DNA of 64,000 nt from contig JADKJT010000005.1 in the NCBI GenBank assembly GCA_016720905.1, forward strand, positions 62,001 to 126,000, written 5' to 3'. The notes under the pieces are model-generated. The model was given only the letters and a program-made list of their open reading frames with translations. It was not told the DNA's origin and ran no database searches. Positions 52,585-61,149 of the stretch are shown here, piece by piece. Each line of letters opens with the position of its first letter. Within the stretch, counting starts at the first letter, position 1. The translations under genes were made by a program, and so were the position numbers. Source of the DNA: Gemmatimonadaceae bacterium. Its GTDB lineage: Bacteria; Gemmatimonadota; Gemmatimonadetes; Gemmatimonadales; Gemmatimonadaceae.

Positions 52585-53154
52585 ATGCGCTCAATCCCGA
52601 TTCGCCTGATGGCCGTGCTCGTGTTCGCGCCAGTCGGCGTGTTGGCCATTGCGCGCATTCCCTCGCATGTCGTGTCCACCAGCCAGCGCCGCGATCCGGT
52701 CTATGCCGGACTGGTGGGGCAATGGCAAGGGACGGTTGAAGTCCCCGACGCGTGCGACACCACACGACGCGTGAAGCGACAAACCCGCGTTCGCGTGTCG
52801 CCGGCACCGGCGTCCGATGCGCTGGACATGCACTTCACCACCAAGGATGGTCCCGGACGCACCGTCACGGATACAGACCGTCTGCAGCTGGATAAGGCCC
52901 TGACCGCTGCGGAATGGGGTGGGATGGGCGGTGATGTGCTGAAGCACTACGACGTGTATGTAGCCGACAGTCTCGCGCGCAATTCGCCGTTGCGTTTGGT
53001 GCTGGAGCGCGAGCGTGGCGGTAATGACACCCCGGCCACGATACGCGAAACCCTCACCATCGCGCCCGGCGAGATCCGCATTGTGCAGGAGCGACGGATG
53101 TACGGCGGGGAGTTCGAGTTTCAGCGGGAGTACGTGTTGCGCAGGGTGGGGTGA
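52585..53154 (+). CDS. Unknown exported protein
   Basis: 189 residues with a signal (MAVLVFAPVGVLAIARIPS). The mature protein has VGQWQGTVEVPDACDTTRRVKR, LDMHFTTKDGPGRTVTDT and IRIVQERRMYGGEFEFQREYVL, a strand-rich pattern resembling lipocalin-like or DUF1579-type exported domains. Not confidently assigned. ATG at 52585 is preferred over the more upstream in-frame start at 52492, which overlaps the terminator. Confidence 0.65.
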   Translation: MRSIPIRLMAVLVFAPVGVLAIARIPSHVVSTSQRRDPVYAGLVGQWQGTVEVPDACDTTRRVKRQTRVRVSPAPASDALDMHFTTKDGPGRTVTDTDRLQLDKALTAAEWGGMGGDVLKHYDVYVADSLARNSPLRLVLERERGGNDTPATIRETLTIAPGEIRIVQERRMYGGEFEFQREYVLRRVG

Positions 53155-53159
53155 GGGTA

Positions 53160-53239
53160 AGACGGGAGACGGAAGACTTGAGACGGGAGACGTCCAATCG
53201 GATGGACCTCCCCCGTCTCCCTTCTCCCGTCTCCCGTCT
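53160..53239. repeat. GGGAGAC inverted repeat
   Basis: AGACGGGAGAC units (53160-53195) and CGTCTCCC units (53211-53239) form a large imperfect hairpin with an 11-bp perfect outer stem and an inner GTCC/GGAC stem. Same family as 47962-48027 and 5061-5096. It lies between codirectional genes. Confidence 0.75.
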
Positions 53240-53250
53240 ATTTTCCACCC

Positions 53251-53787
53251 ATGCGCCAATATCACTACCAGGCCAGCGACGAAGCCCTGAGCGCCTTGCG
53301 CCGCCTGCGGGGGGCTTGGTCGCGCATTCACATCGCTGAAACAGCCGTGACCGTGGTGCTGGCCGACGGCACCGGCGTGTGCATTCAGGTTGAGGCGGCC
53401 GACGTCGAAGATGCGTTCGAGGCGTTTCGATTGACGGCCACCGTCGATCCGTCACCCATGGTGTACGGCGATGCCATGAGCGCCTTCGCCGAGTCGGGAA
53501 ACGATATCGTGCTGTTTACCGGTGCCACGTGGAGCGAACAGAACGCGCAGACGCGGGACCCCATCATCTCACAAACCGGCGTCGTGAGCTTCAGCGGTCA
53601 TCCGGGGCAGTTGCCTGATTCCGCGGAGATTGTGTGCATCACCACCGATGCCGTGGTGATTGCGACGACGGCCGGCGTGGGTTTGCTCATTCGGACCGGA
53701 CTGAAGCCGTATTCTCTTGACGTGATACACGATCCCGCCGTCGTTCGGACCTTCCTGATCGAACGCGGCTATTCCACCGACACCTGA
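53251..53787 (+). CDS. Unknown cytosolic protein
   Basis: 178 residues: a short N-terminal helix (DEALSALRRLRGAWSRIHIAE), then strand and helix mix (TAVTVVLADGTGVCIQVEAADVEDAFEAF) and ending with a mixed domain (SLDVIHDPAVVRTFLIERGYS). No signal peptide, no recognised family. It starts 11 bases after the GGGAGAC hairpin and is followed at 13 bases by a zinc-ribbon gene, so the two may be an operon. Confidence 0.65.
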   Translation: MRQYHYQASDEALSALRRLRGAWSRIHIAETAVTVVLADGTGVCIQVEAADVEDAFEAFRLTATVDPSPMVYGDAMSAFAESGNDIVLFTGATWSEQNAQTRDPIISQTGVVSFSGHPGQLPDSAEIVCITTDAVVIATTAGVGLLIRTGLKPYSLDVIHDPAVVRTFLIERGYSTDT

Positions 53788-53800
53788 ACCCGCCTTACCG

Positions 53801-54025
53801 ATGCCTCAGATCGATTGCCTTCGCTGCAAGAGCCAGATGGAAACGGGCTTCATCGTCGACCACGGTCACGCCAACGCCACCCAGGAACAGGAGTGGGTGG
53901 AGGGCGAAGTGGTGAAGTCGTTCTGGCGCGGGATTCACACCAAGGGACGTGACGTGCACAAGGTGATCACGTACCGGTGCCCGCGATGCGGGTATCTGGA
54001 ATCGTACGCGAACGCGGCGGAGTGA
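53801..54025 (+). CDS. Small zinc-ribbon protein
   Basis: 74 residues with two CxxC knuckles: DCLRCKSQMETGFI near the start and YRCPRCGYLESYA near the end. This is a single zinc ribbon of the kind used for nucleic-acid or protein contacts (DUF6487-like, by resemblance). It follows the unknown protein at 53251-53787 by 13 bases and ends before the bidirectional hairpin at 54029-54063. Confidence 0.75.
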   Translation: MPQIDCLRCKSQMETGFIVDHGHANATQEQEWVEGEVVKSFWRGIHTKGRDVHKVITYRCPRCGYLESYANAAE

Positions 54026-54028
54026 CGT

Positions 54029-54063
54029 GAGCAGGTGAGGGTCTCCAGGGCCCTCACCCGCTC
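54029..54063. terminator. Bidirectional hairpin between convergent genes
   Basis: GAGCAGGTGAGGG pairs with CCCTCACCCGCTC with one mismatch across a short loop. It sits between the convergent zinc-ribbon and ChaN-like genes and could terminate both. Confidence 0.6.
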
Positions 54064-54069
54064 AACCCT

Positions 54070-55020
54070 CTACTTCGGGGCCCGCGTAAACAGCACGTAG
54101 TCCGCGATGGCCGCGTGCTCCTTGCCGTTGGCTTTCGACAAGTCCGCAATCGGCACGCCGGTCAACACGACGGTTCGGGCATTCGGCATGCGACGTATTA
54201 CGCGTGCCGCAGTACCCAGTCCCGCGTCACTGTGAAACGCGCCGTCTACCTGATACACGAGGCGACCGGGCCATTTGGCCATCGCGTTGGCGATGGACTC
54301 TCCCATGGTCTCATCCTTGACGCACTGCGCCTCGTAGAACAGGTCGGTCATCTTCGCCATCGCGGTCGCGTCACCCGCCGTCGGCGGACCGCCACCGGCG
54401 CTGTGGCCCGTCATGGTCTGGGCGAACTTCGTGTAGTACGCGTCCTTGGGGCACTGGTTTTCGACCGCCGCGTACCCGCGTTCGACCTTCGACATGGTGT
54501 CGAGCGCCGCAAGTCCCTTTTTGCCCACCGCGCTGGCAATGCGACGCGGCACGTTGCCAGCGATCACGGGCCAGCCGTGCACGCGCGACAGCTCCACCAT
54601 CGGGCGATAGTCGGTGGTGTAGCGATCCCACGGACGGGACCCATCGAGAAAGTTCTTTTCCGAAATGGTGCCCGCGAGATACTGATCGAGCAACGGCTGC
54701 ACGTCGCGTTCAAACATCTCCAGCGTGAGGATCACCTCGCCCCGACGCGAACCGATGGCCGCCAGCACGGCGGCCTCGGCCGAATGCGTGGCCGGATCGT
54801 CGTGCTGCTCACCGAAGAACACCACGTCGGACTTGGCCGCGGCATCGATGAGTTGATCGAAGCTGATGAACCGCGCCGCCTTGGTGTCGTACACGCGCAG
54901 CGCGGCGGGCGACGATGGAGAGGCAGCCGTGGCCGCAGGCGCGCGGCCAGCGGACGCGCAGGCCGTGGTGAAGGCCAACGTCGCGGCAAGCGCGAGTTGT
55001 GTGAAGCGGGCGGTAGGCAT
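54070..55020 (-). CDS. ChaN-like haem-binding lipoprotein
   Basis: 316 residues with a signal peptide and a lipobox-like end (LAFTTAC). VVFFGEQHDDPATHSAEAAVL is the ChaN/YbaR haem-binding signature with histidine and glutamate; later LVYQVDGAFHSDAGLGTAARV and SKANGKEHAAIADYVL continue the fold. ChaN-type proteins bind haem and assist iron acquisition. Here there is no haem transporter next to it. A membrane gene ends upstream on the same strand. Confidence 0.85.
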   Translation of the reverse strand: MPTARFTQLALAATLAFTTACASAGRAPAATAASPSSPAALRVYDTKAARFISFDQLIDAAAKSDVVFFGEQHDDPATHSAEAAVLAAIGSRRGEVILTLEMFERDVQPLLDQYLAGTISEKNFLDGSRPWDRYTTDYRPMVELSRVHGWPVIAGNVPRRIASAVGKKGLAALDTMSKVERGYAAVENQCPKDAYYTKFAQTMTGHSAGGGPPTAGDATAMAKMTDLFYEAQCVKDETMGESIANAMAKWPGRLVYQVDGAFHSDAGLGTAARVIRRMPNARTVVLTGVPIADLSKANGKEHAAIADYVLFTRAPK

Positions 55021-55062
55021 CGCGCGATGTGGAGAGCGGGGGGAGGAACGAAAACAGTCCAG

Positions 55063-55755
55063 TCAAAGCTGCAACGGCAGCACCGGCGGCACAATCCGAC
55101 CTCTGAACCGGTGCAGGCCGCGCGTGGTGGCCATGACCAGCAGGTCGAGCGCACAGTAGAACGCGCCAGCCGCCACCGGCGGATTGAGCGTCACCATGCC
55201 GGTGCGACCGACCCGCGCGTTCCAGTGCCAATTGCCCAGCCAGGTGCCGTACAGTTCCATCGCCAGCGCCAGCACGAACATGGTGGCATACAGCTTGCGA
55301 TCCCGGCCAAAGAACATGCTGGCCAGGAACACGGCCACCAGGAGTGCACTGAACGTATCACGACCACTGAGCGCGAGCGCGCCGACGACAATTGCTGCGG
55401 CGATCGCGACGACCCGGGCCAGCGAATCGGCAACGCGCGGCGCGATGGAGAGCCCCAACAGAAACAGCATCACGTGCCCGGGTGGTACGAACAGCGGCAG
55501 GTTGCCCAGCCGATAGTCGTATACGCGCCAGACCAGCGACAACAGCACCTCGCCGACGCTCGCGTAGGCGAGGCACAGCAACATCATCAGGCGTCCGGCG
55601 CCGTCCACACTGCGCAGCATCCACAGAAACGCGACGAACGTCGCCGCGACGACCAGCGGTTGTCCCCAACGACCACCGTCTTGGTCGATCAACAACCCGA
55701 GGCCGATAAGGACCGGAACCAGCCAGAGGATGCGCCGCGTCGGGAGGCGGGGCAC
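55063..55755 (-). CDS. Multi-helix membrane protein of unknown function
   Basis: 230 residues with about seven to eight predicted helices (ILWLVPVLIGLGLLID, PLVVAATFVAFLWML, LMMLLCLAYASVGEVLLSL, VMLFLLGLSIAPRVA, VVAIAAAIVVGALAL, ATMFVLALAMELYGTWL). The segment YGTWLGNWHWNARVG is distinctive, and the pattern resembles carotenoid or lycopene-cyclase-like membrane proteins only loosely. It starts 2 bases after the M20 gene ends, likely an operon. Confidence 0.7.
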   Translation of the reverse strand: MPRLPTRRILWLVPVLIGLGLLIDQDGGRWGQPLVVAATFVAFLWMLRSVDGAGRLMMLLCLAYASVGEVLLSLVWRVYDYRLGNLPLFVPPGHVMLFLLGLSIAPRVADSLARVVAIAAAIVVGALALSGRDTFSALLVAVFLASMFFGRDRKLYATMFVLALAMELYGTWLGNWHWNARVGRTGMVTLNPPVAAGAFYCALDLLVMATTRGLHRFRGRIVPPVLPLQL

Positions 55756-55757
55756 TC

Positions 55758-57083
55758 CTACTTTTTGCCCGCCGTGAGATACTCCACCGCCAGTCCCGCC
55801 ATCGCTTTCACACCCGTCGGCAGCGCCGCCTCATCCACGAAGAACAACGGCGAGTGATTGGACGGCACCGTGCGCCAGTCCTGACTTTTTGGTGTCACGC
55901 CCAGATTGAAGAACAGCCCCGGCACGCGATCCTGATAGAACGAAAAATCTTCTGACGCGGTCCACAACCCGGGAACAATCAGCCCGGCCGAACCGGCGGC
56001 CCACTGCAGTGTGGGCGTGGCCCGCGTGGTGAGCGCGCTGTCGTTGCGTGTCACCAGGTACCCGCTGTCAATCTGCACGCGCGCGGTCGCGCCAGCGCTC
56101 ATGGCAATATGCTGGGCCGTTGCGGTCACGCGTTTGAAGATTTCGGCACGCACTTTCATATCGAACGTGCGAATGCTGCCCAGCATCACCACGCTGTCGG
56201 GGATGATGTTGCTGCGCACGCCGCCCTGGAACGCGCCCACCGTGATGATGGCCGGCAACTGACTGATATCAACCTGACGGCTGACCACGGTCTGCAATCC
56301 GGTCACGATCTGCGCACCGACCACGATGGGATCGACCCCGCCCCACGGCGCGGCGCCATGCGTCTGACGTCCACGCACCACAATCGTGAAGCTGTTGGAC
56401 GCGGCCATCACCGGTCCCGGACGCGCAGTGAGCTGACCCAGCGGTCCCGGACCAACGTGCAGCCCGAACACCGCGTCCACCTTGGGATTCTCCAGCACGC
56501 CGTCGCGAATCATCAGTTCAGCGCCGCCGCCGCCATTCGCGAGTCCTTCCTCGGCGGGCTGAAAGATGAACTTCACGGTGCCCGCCAGCTGGCTCTTCAT
56601 GCCGGCCAATACCTCGGCGGCGCCGAGCAACATGGCCACGTGCGAGTCGTGACCGCAGGCGTGCATGATGCCAACGGGCGCACCGCGATACGTGCCTTTC
56701 GCTTTGGACTTGAAGGGGAGGTCAGTGAGTTCCTCCACCGGCAGCCCGTCCATGTCGGCACGCAAGGCCACCACAGGGCCAGGTTTCCCGCCTTTCAACA
56801 GTCCCACCACGCCGTGACCGCCAACATCGGTGCGCACGTCGATGCCCATGGCTCGCAACTGCTCGGCGACGACCTTTGACGTGCGCACTTCCTCGCCCGA
56901 GAGTTCAGGATGCTCGTGAATGTCACGCCGCCAGGCGATGACTTTGGGCATCACCGTGGCCACCCGACGCTCGATGTCGGCGTTGACCGGCGAGACTTTC
57001 GCGGCGGGTGACTGCGCATCGGCCGATGCCATGGCGACCACGGTCAGGGCAGTGGGAACGAGGCGGGCGAGGAATCGAGACAT
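55758..57083 (-). CDS. M20 family amidohydrolase (exported)
   Basis: 441 residues with a signal peptide (LVPTALTVVAMASADAQ). M20 motifs: ALRADMDGLPVEEL, MHACGHDSHVAMLLGAAEVL with metal-binding His/Asp, FQPAEEGLANGGGGAELM with the Glu-Glu pair, FGLHVGPG, HGAAPWGGVDP and TASEDFSFYQDRVPG. The family includes N-acyl-amino-acid hydrolases and carboxypeptidases with two metals. Probable periplasmic cleavage of acylated or aromatic amino acids. It is the first gene of an operon with the membrane protein downstream. Confidence 0.9.
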   Translation of the reverse strand: MSRFLARLVPTALTVVAMASADAQSPAAKVSPVNADIERRVATVMPKVIAWRRDIHEHPELSGEEVRTSKVVAEQLRAMGIDVRTDVGGHGVVGLLKGGKPGPVVALRADMDGLPVEELTDLPFKSKAKGTYRGAPVGIMHACGHDSHVAMLLGAAEVLAGMKSQLAGTVKFIFQPAEEGLANGGGGAELMIRDGVLENPKVDAVFGLHVGPGPLGQLTARPGPVMAASNSFTIVVRGRQTHGAAPWGGVDPIVVGAQIVTGLQTVVSRQVDISQLPAIITVGAFQGGVRSNIIPDSVVMLGSIRTFDMKVRAEIFKRVTATAQHIAMSAGATARVQIDSGYLVTRNDSALTTRATPTLQWAAGSAGLIVPGLWTASEDFSFYQDRVPGLFFNLGVTPKSQDWRTVPSNHSPLFFVDEAALPTGVKAMAGLAVEYLTAGKK

Positions 57084-57188
57084 GACCTGGCGGGCTGGCT
57101 GGGCTGGCTGAGGAGCGCGTGAAGCTGAATAATGGGGTGATCCCGGACGAAGAGATATCCTACCGCCCCCCTCTCACGCGACTTCCCG

Positions 57189-57635
57189 ATGCCTACGCTG
57201 GCCAATGCCGCCAACCGCGACGCCCTCATTGCGCGCCTTGAACGACTCTCGCCGGACGCACCAGCGGCGTGGGGGCGCATGAACGCTCCGCAGATGCTGG
57301 CGCATTGCGCGGACGCCCTGCGCATGGGTCTGGGAGACCTGCCGGTTCAATCCAAGCACGCGACCATTCCACGCATGGCGGTGTTCAAGTGGTTGTTCCT
57401 GAATGTGCTGCCATTCCCCAAGAGTGCGCCGACGGCGAAAGAGCTCGTCAGTCGCGCGCCCGAGTCCTGGGAGACCGAACGAGCGCAACTGATCGAGCTC
57501 ATGCAGCGCGTTGGCGGCGATGCCGCGCGGTCAGTGTCTGCCGAGCATCCGCTGTTTGGTCCGCTGAGCCGCGCGCAGTGGGGGCAGTTGGCGTGGAAGC
57601 ACCTCGATCATCATTTGCGACAATTCGGGGCGTGA
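57189..57635 (+). CDS. DUF1569/DinB-like protein
   Basis: 148 residues: a four-helix-like protein with WGRMNAPQMLAHCADALRMGLG, FKWLFLNVLPFPKSAPT and PLFGPLSRAQWGQLAWKHLDHHLRQFG. The central and terminal His residues are in positions typical of the DinB/YfiT metal-binding fold of DUF1569. Function unknown, perhaps a thiol-dependent enzyme. It precedes the MerR gene by 4 bases and may be its co-regulated target. Confidence 0.88.
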   Translation: MPTLANAANRDALIARLERLSPDAPAAWGRMNAPQMLAHCADALRMGLGDLPVQSKHATIPRMAVFKWLFLNVLPFPKSAPTAKELVSRAPESWETERAQLIELMQRVGGDAARSVSAEHPLFGPLSRAQWGQLAWKHLDHHLRQFGA

Positions 57636-57639
57636 CGGC

Positions 57640-58422
57640 GTGACCCGCACTGTGCACGAGGCCAGCGCGCCCGACAACGAGGCTCCACTCAAAGTTGGCG
57701 CGCTGGCGGCGCGTACCGGCGTCTCTGTGCGCACCTTGCATCACTACGACGCCATCGGGTTGCTCACGCCGTCCATGCGGACGCCGTCAGGACATCGCCT
57801 CTACGTGCACGCCGACATCGCGCGACTGCAGCAGATCCAGTCGCTGCGCCTGACGGGGCTCTCGCTCGACGAAATTCGCGCACTGCTGGACGGCCCGGGG
57901 GCCTCTGCGCAACACGTTGTGCGGTTGCAGTTGGACCGACTGGAGCAGCAGATCGTGTTGCAGCAGCGACTGGTCGGTCGACTCAAGCTGTTGGCGCAAC
58001 AGCTCGACGCGGCCGCCCACATCCCGATGGATGAACTGTGCCGCATGATTGAGTCCACCACCATGATGGACAAGTACTTCACGCCCGCACAATTGAACGC
58101 GATGCACGCCCGCAGCGAGACGCTGGGTGTCGAGCGCGTTCGCGCCGTGGAACACGCCTGGGCGGAGGTGATTCCTGCCGTACGGGCCCATATGGCCCGG
58201 AATACGCCGCCTACGGACACGGCGCTGCAGTCGCTGGCACGGCGCTGGCGCACACTCGTGACTGAACTCACGGGCGGCGATCGCGAAATCGCCCGGAACG
58301 CACGCCGGATGTATCAGGAGGAGCACGCGGCTATCAGCGCCGGTCAGGCGACCATGCCGGATCCTGCGATGTTTGCGTTCATGAACGACGTCTTCCGCGA
58401 AATCGGTGGTGGTCCGGGGTAA
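57640..58422 (+). CDS. MerR family regulator with TipAS-like effector domain
   Basis: 260 residues. GTG start at 57640. The N-terminal wHTH is KVGALAARTGVSVRTLHHYDAIGLL, followed by wing RTPSGHRLYVHADIARL and dimerisation helix (LQLDRLEQQIVLQQRLVGRLKLL). The C-terminal domain (TMMDKYFTPAQLNAMHARSE, ..., FAFMNDVFREIG) matches TipAS, the multidrug-binding module. It probably activates a promoter when a hydrophobic or antibiotic ligand binds. It is 4 bases after the DUF1569 gene, likely one operon. Confidence 0.9.
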   Translation: MTRTVHEASAPDNEAPLKVGALAARTGVSVRTLHHYDAIGLLTPSMRTPSGHRLYVHADIARLQQIQSLRLTGLSLDEIRALLDGPGASAQHVVRLQLDRLEQQIVLQQRLVGRLKLLAQQLDAAAHIPMDELCRMIESTTMMDKYFTPAQLNAMHARSETLGVERVRAVEHAWAEVIPAVRAHMARNTPPTDTALQSLARRWRTLVTELTGGDREIARNARRMYQEEHAAISAGQATMPDPAMFAFMNDVFREIGGGPG

Positions 58423-58477
58423 GGCGCCGTGTCGGCGCCATGACGATATTCGACCGGAAAGGCGTGCGCGAACGTGC

Positions 58478-59221
58478 CTAGACGTTTCGCTGCACTAATC
58501 GTTGGGCGAGGAGTCGGACATGTGGATGACTGTCGTTCGAGGCCAGTTCCAGCGCGGACCTGACAACGAGACCATCCACGCTACCCAGCGCATTTACGGC
58601 CGCGAAGCGCACTTCCCATTCCGCGTCGGCTGACGCCGCGCTCAGCAGGTCGGCGGCGGCCGGTCCGCCGATCGTTCCGAGCAGGTCCACCGCGTCAACC
58701 CGCGTTGGAGTATTGGCGCCAGCAAGGAGCGGCAGCAGGGCCGGCACCAGCGCTTCGCCGAACGCTTCGAGTGCATCGTTCAACGTGGTGCGGGCCTCGC
58801 GCGATCCCTGGCCGAGTCGCGCCAGCAGCGCCGGCAGCGACCGCTCGTCACGGATGCGACCCAGCGCGTAGGTCGCCTTCTGTGCCACCAACGGGTCGGC
58901 ATCGTCGAGCGCAGCGGTGAGCGCGTCCAGCGCCCGCGCGTCTGCGAACTTGCTGAGGGTGTGTGCCGCGAGATACCGCACGGTGCCGTCATCGTCACCA
59001 AGCAAATTGATGACAGATGGCACGGCGGCGTGGCCCATGCGCACCACCGCCCACACGAGGTTGTCGCGCACAAAGAAGTCTGGTTCCGCGCCGAGTCTGG
59101 CCAGGAGCGCGGGCAGTGCCTCGATGTCGGCCAGCTCGCCCAGCGCGAGCGCCGCCTTGATACGCACGTTCTTGTCCGGGTCGAGCAGGTCGGCGACCAG
59201 CGCTTCGGTGTTCGGGTCCAA
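58478..59221 (-). CDS. HEAT-repeat protein
   Basis: 247 residues built almost wholly of HEAT repeats: VADLLDPDKNVRIKAALALGEL, LPALLARLGAEPDFFVRDNLVWAVVRM, VPSVINLLGDDDGTVRYLAAHTLSKF, LDALTAALDDADPLVAQKATYALGRI and LLSAASADAEWEVRFAAVNALGS. A solenoid scaffold for protein binding, without visible catalytic residues; a phycobilin-lyase-like or repair-scaffold role cannot be told apart. It is convergent with the MerR operon and divergent from the antiporter. Confidence 0.88.
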   Translation of the reverse strand: MDPNTEALVADLLDPDKNVRIKAALALGELADIEALPALLARLGAEPDFFVRDNLVWAVVRMGHAAVPSVINLLGDDDGTVRYLAAHTLSKFADARALDALTAALDDADPLVAQKATYALGRIRDERSLPALLARLGQGSREARTTLNDALEAFGEALVPALLPLLAGANTPTRVDAVDLLGTIGGPAAADLLSAASADAEWEVRFAAVNALGSVDGLVVRSALELASNDSHPHVRLLAQRLVQRNV

Positions 59222-59343
59222 GTGAAAATCCTCGGTTGGTGTGTGACGGCAGCACGGTACATCCTTACGCTACGTGAGGGGCAAGGGGGGTGGGGGAAGA
59301 CTTTCGCCTCGACTCAGTCGCCGCCCCGCAGTTATCGTTGTTC

Positions 59344-61146
59344 GTGCCCCACGATACCGCCCTCCTCTTCACCATCGCCGGCGCCTTCGCCGCGGCGTTC
59401 CTGCTGGGCTTTGGCGCATCAAAGATCGGCCTGCCGCCGTTGGTGGGCTATCTCGTCGCTGGGATCATGCTGGGCCCGCACTCTCCGGGGTTCGTGGGCG
59501 ATGTCGGCCTGGCCTCGCAGTTGGCCGAAATTGGCGTAATCCTGTTGATGTTTGGCGTCGGCCTGCACTTCTCTCCCGGCGACCTGATGCGCGTGCGTGG
59601 CATCGCGTTGCCGGGTGCGTTGTTGCAGATGGCGGTGGCGATTGCTTTGGGTGCCGGCTTGGCCCTGTCGTGGGGTTGGACCGTGTCCGCCGCTATCGTG
59701 TTCGGACTCGCGCTGTCGGTTGCCAGTACTGTCGTCGTGTTGCGCGTTCTCGATTCGCGCGGGCTGCTCGATTCCATCGATGGTCGCATCGCGGTGGGAT
59801 GGCTGGTGGTGGAGGATCTGGCCGTCGTGCTGGCGCTGGTCTTGCTGCCGGCGATTCTGAAGGCGGTCGGTGGTGCGAGTGCCATGAACACCATGCCGTC
59901 GGGCGGTGTGACATGGGCCATCACGCTGACCGTGATCAAGTTGTCGGCGTTCATTCTGTTGATGGGCGTGGTAGGGCGTCGCGCCGTGCCATGGCTTCTC
60001 ACACACGTTGCGCGCAGCGGTTCACGCGAGTTGTTCACGTTGGCGGTGCTGGCGGTCGCGTTGGGTGTGGCAGTCGGGTCGGCCGCGCTGTTTGGCGTAT
60101 CATTTGCACTGGGCGCGTTTGTCGCGGGCATGGTGATCAGCGAGTCGGATCTCTCCTATCGTGCCGCCGCCGATGCGCTGCCGCTGCAGGACGCGTTCGC
60201 GGTGTTGTTCTTCGTCTCGGTGGGCATGCTCATCGATCCGTTGGTCCTGCTGATGGAACCACTGCGTCTCGTGGAAACCGTTGCCGTAGTGCTCATTGGC
60301 AACACGGTGGCGTCGACGGTGCTGATGGTGCTGTTGCGTCATCCGTTGCGGGCCTCCATCCGGCTGGGCGCGAGTCTCGGACAGATCGGCGAATTCTCCT
60401 TCATTCTGGCGGCGCTTGGCGTGTCGCTGGGGGTGCTGTCGGAAGACGCGCGCAGCCTGTTGCTTGGTGCGGCGCTGCTGACGATTGCGCTCAATCCGCT
60501 GGTGTTCGCGGTGCTCGACCGCCTTGGAGCCTGGATTGCCTCGCATCCGCGGCTGCTTGATCACCTGGAGCGACAGAAGGCGCCGCGCGTCATGGCGACC
60601 GACCTGCATGTAGCCATGCTGCCGGACCACGCGATTTTGGTGGGTTACGGGCGGGTGGGTCGCACCATCGGCGACGCGATGCAGCGGATGGGCGTGCCGT
60701 TCGTCGCCATCGAGCAGGATCGCCGAGTGGTGGAAGCAATGCGCACGATTGGTGTCAGCACCATCTACGGCGATGCCACCCTGTCAGGCATTCTGGGGTA
60801 CGCGCATCCCGAGCGCGCGCGATTGCTGGTGGTGGCGTCGCCCGATCCGTACCATGCGCGGCACATCATTTCGCTGGCACGCTCCAAGAATCCGGCCATC
60901 GATGTCATTGTGCGAACGCACAGTGATCAGGAGCAGCAGTTGTTCGAGTCGATGGGAGTCAGCAAAGCGCTGATGGGCGAACGGGAACTGGCGTTCGGGA
61001 TGGCGTACCACAGTCTGCGCGCGCTTGGCGCCGAGGACGATCGCGCGGATGACATCGTGCAGCAGCTGCGTGGCGGCGCCCGCATGCCGACGCAGGAGTT
61101 CAGCACGTTGATGCCTCCGCCGGCGCCGTCAGGTCGCAAGGCGTAA
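59344..61146 (+). CDS. CPA2 cation/proton antiporter with RCK (TrkA-N) domain, YbaL/KefB-like
   Basis: About 600 residues. The N-terminal part (PLVGYLVAGIMLGPHSPGF, LAEIGVILLMFGVGLHFSPGDL, FGLALSVASTVVVLRVLDSRG, GWLVVEDLAVVLALVLLP) is a Na+/H+ exchanger domain with 12 or so helices. The C-terminal ILVGYGRVGRTIGDAMQRMGVPFVAIEQD is a TrkA-N/RCK Rossmann domain. This is the YbaL/KefB/KefC layout of K+ or H+ transport. GTG at 59344 aligns with the E. coli YbaL start; the open frame from 59290 is longer. It ends 3 bases before the convergent phosphatase. Confidence 0.9.
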   Translation: MPHDTALLFTIAGAFAAAFLLGFGASKIGLPPLVGYLVAGIMLGPHSPGFVGDVGLASQLAEIGVILLMFGVGLHFSPGDLMRVRGIALPGALLQMAVAIALGAGLALSWGWTVSAAIVFGLALSVASTVVVLRVLDSRGLLDSIDGRIAVGWLVVEDLAVVLALVLLPAILKAVGGASAMNTMPSGGVTWAITLTVIKLSAFILLMGVVGRRAVPWLLTHVARSGSRELFTLAVLAVALGVAVGSAALFGVSFALGAFVAGMVISESDLSYRAAADALPLQDAFAVLFFVSVGMLIDPLVLLMEPLRLVETVAVVLIGNTVASTVLMVLLRHPLRASIRLGASLGQIGEFSFILAALGVSLGVLSEDARSLLLGAALLTIALNPLVFAVLDRLGAWIASHPRLLDHLERQKAPRVMATDLHVAMLPDHAILVGYGRVGRTIGDAMQRMGVPFVAIEQDRRVVEAMRTIGVSTIYGDATLSGILGYAHPERARLLVVASPDPYHARHIISLARSKNPAIDVIVRTHSDQEQQLFESMGVSKALMGERELAFGMAYHSLRALGAEDDRADDIVQQLRGGARMPTQEFSTLMPPPAPSGRKA

Positions 61147-61149
61147 CCG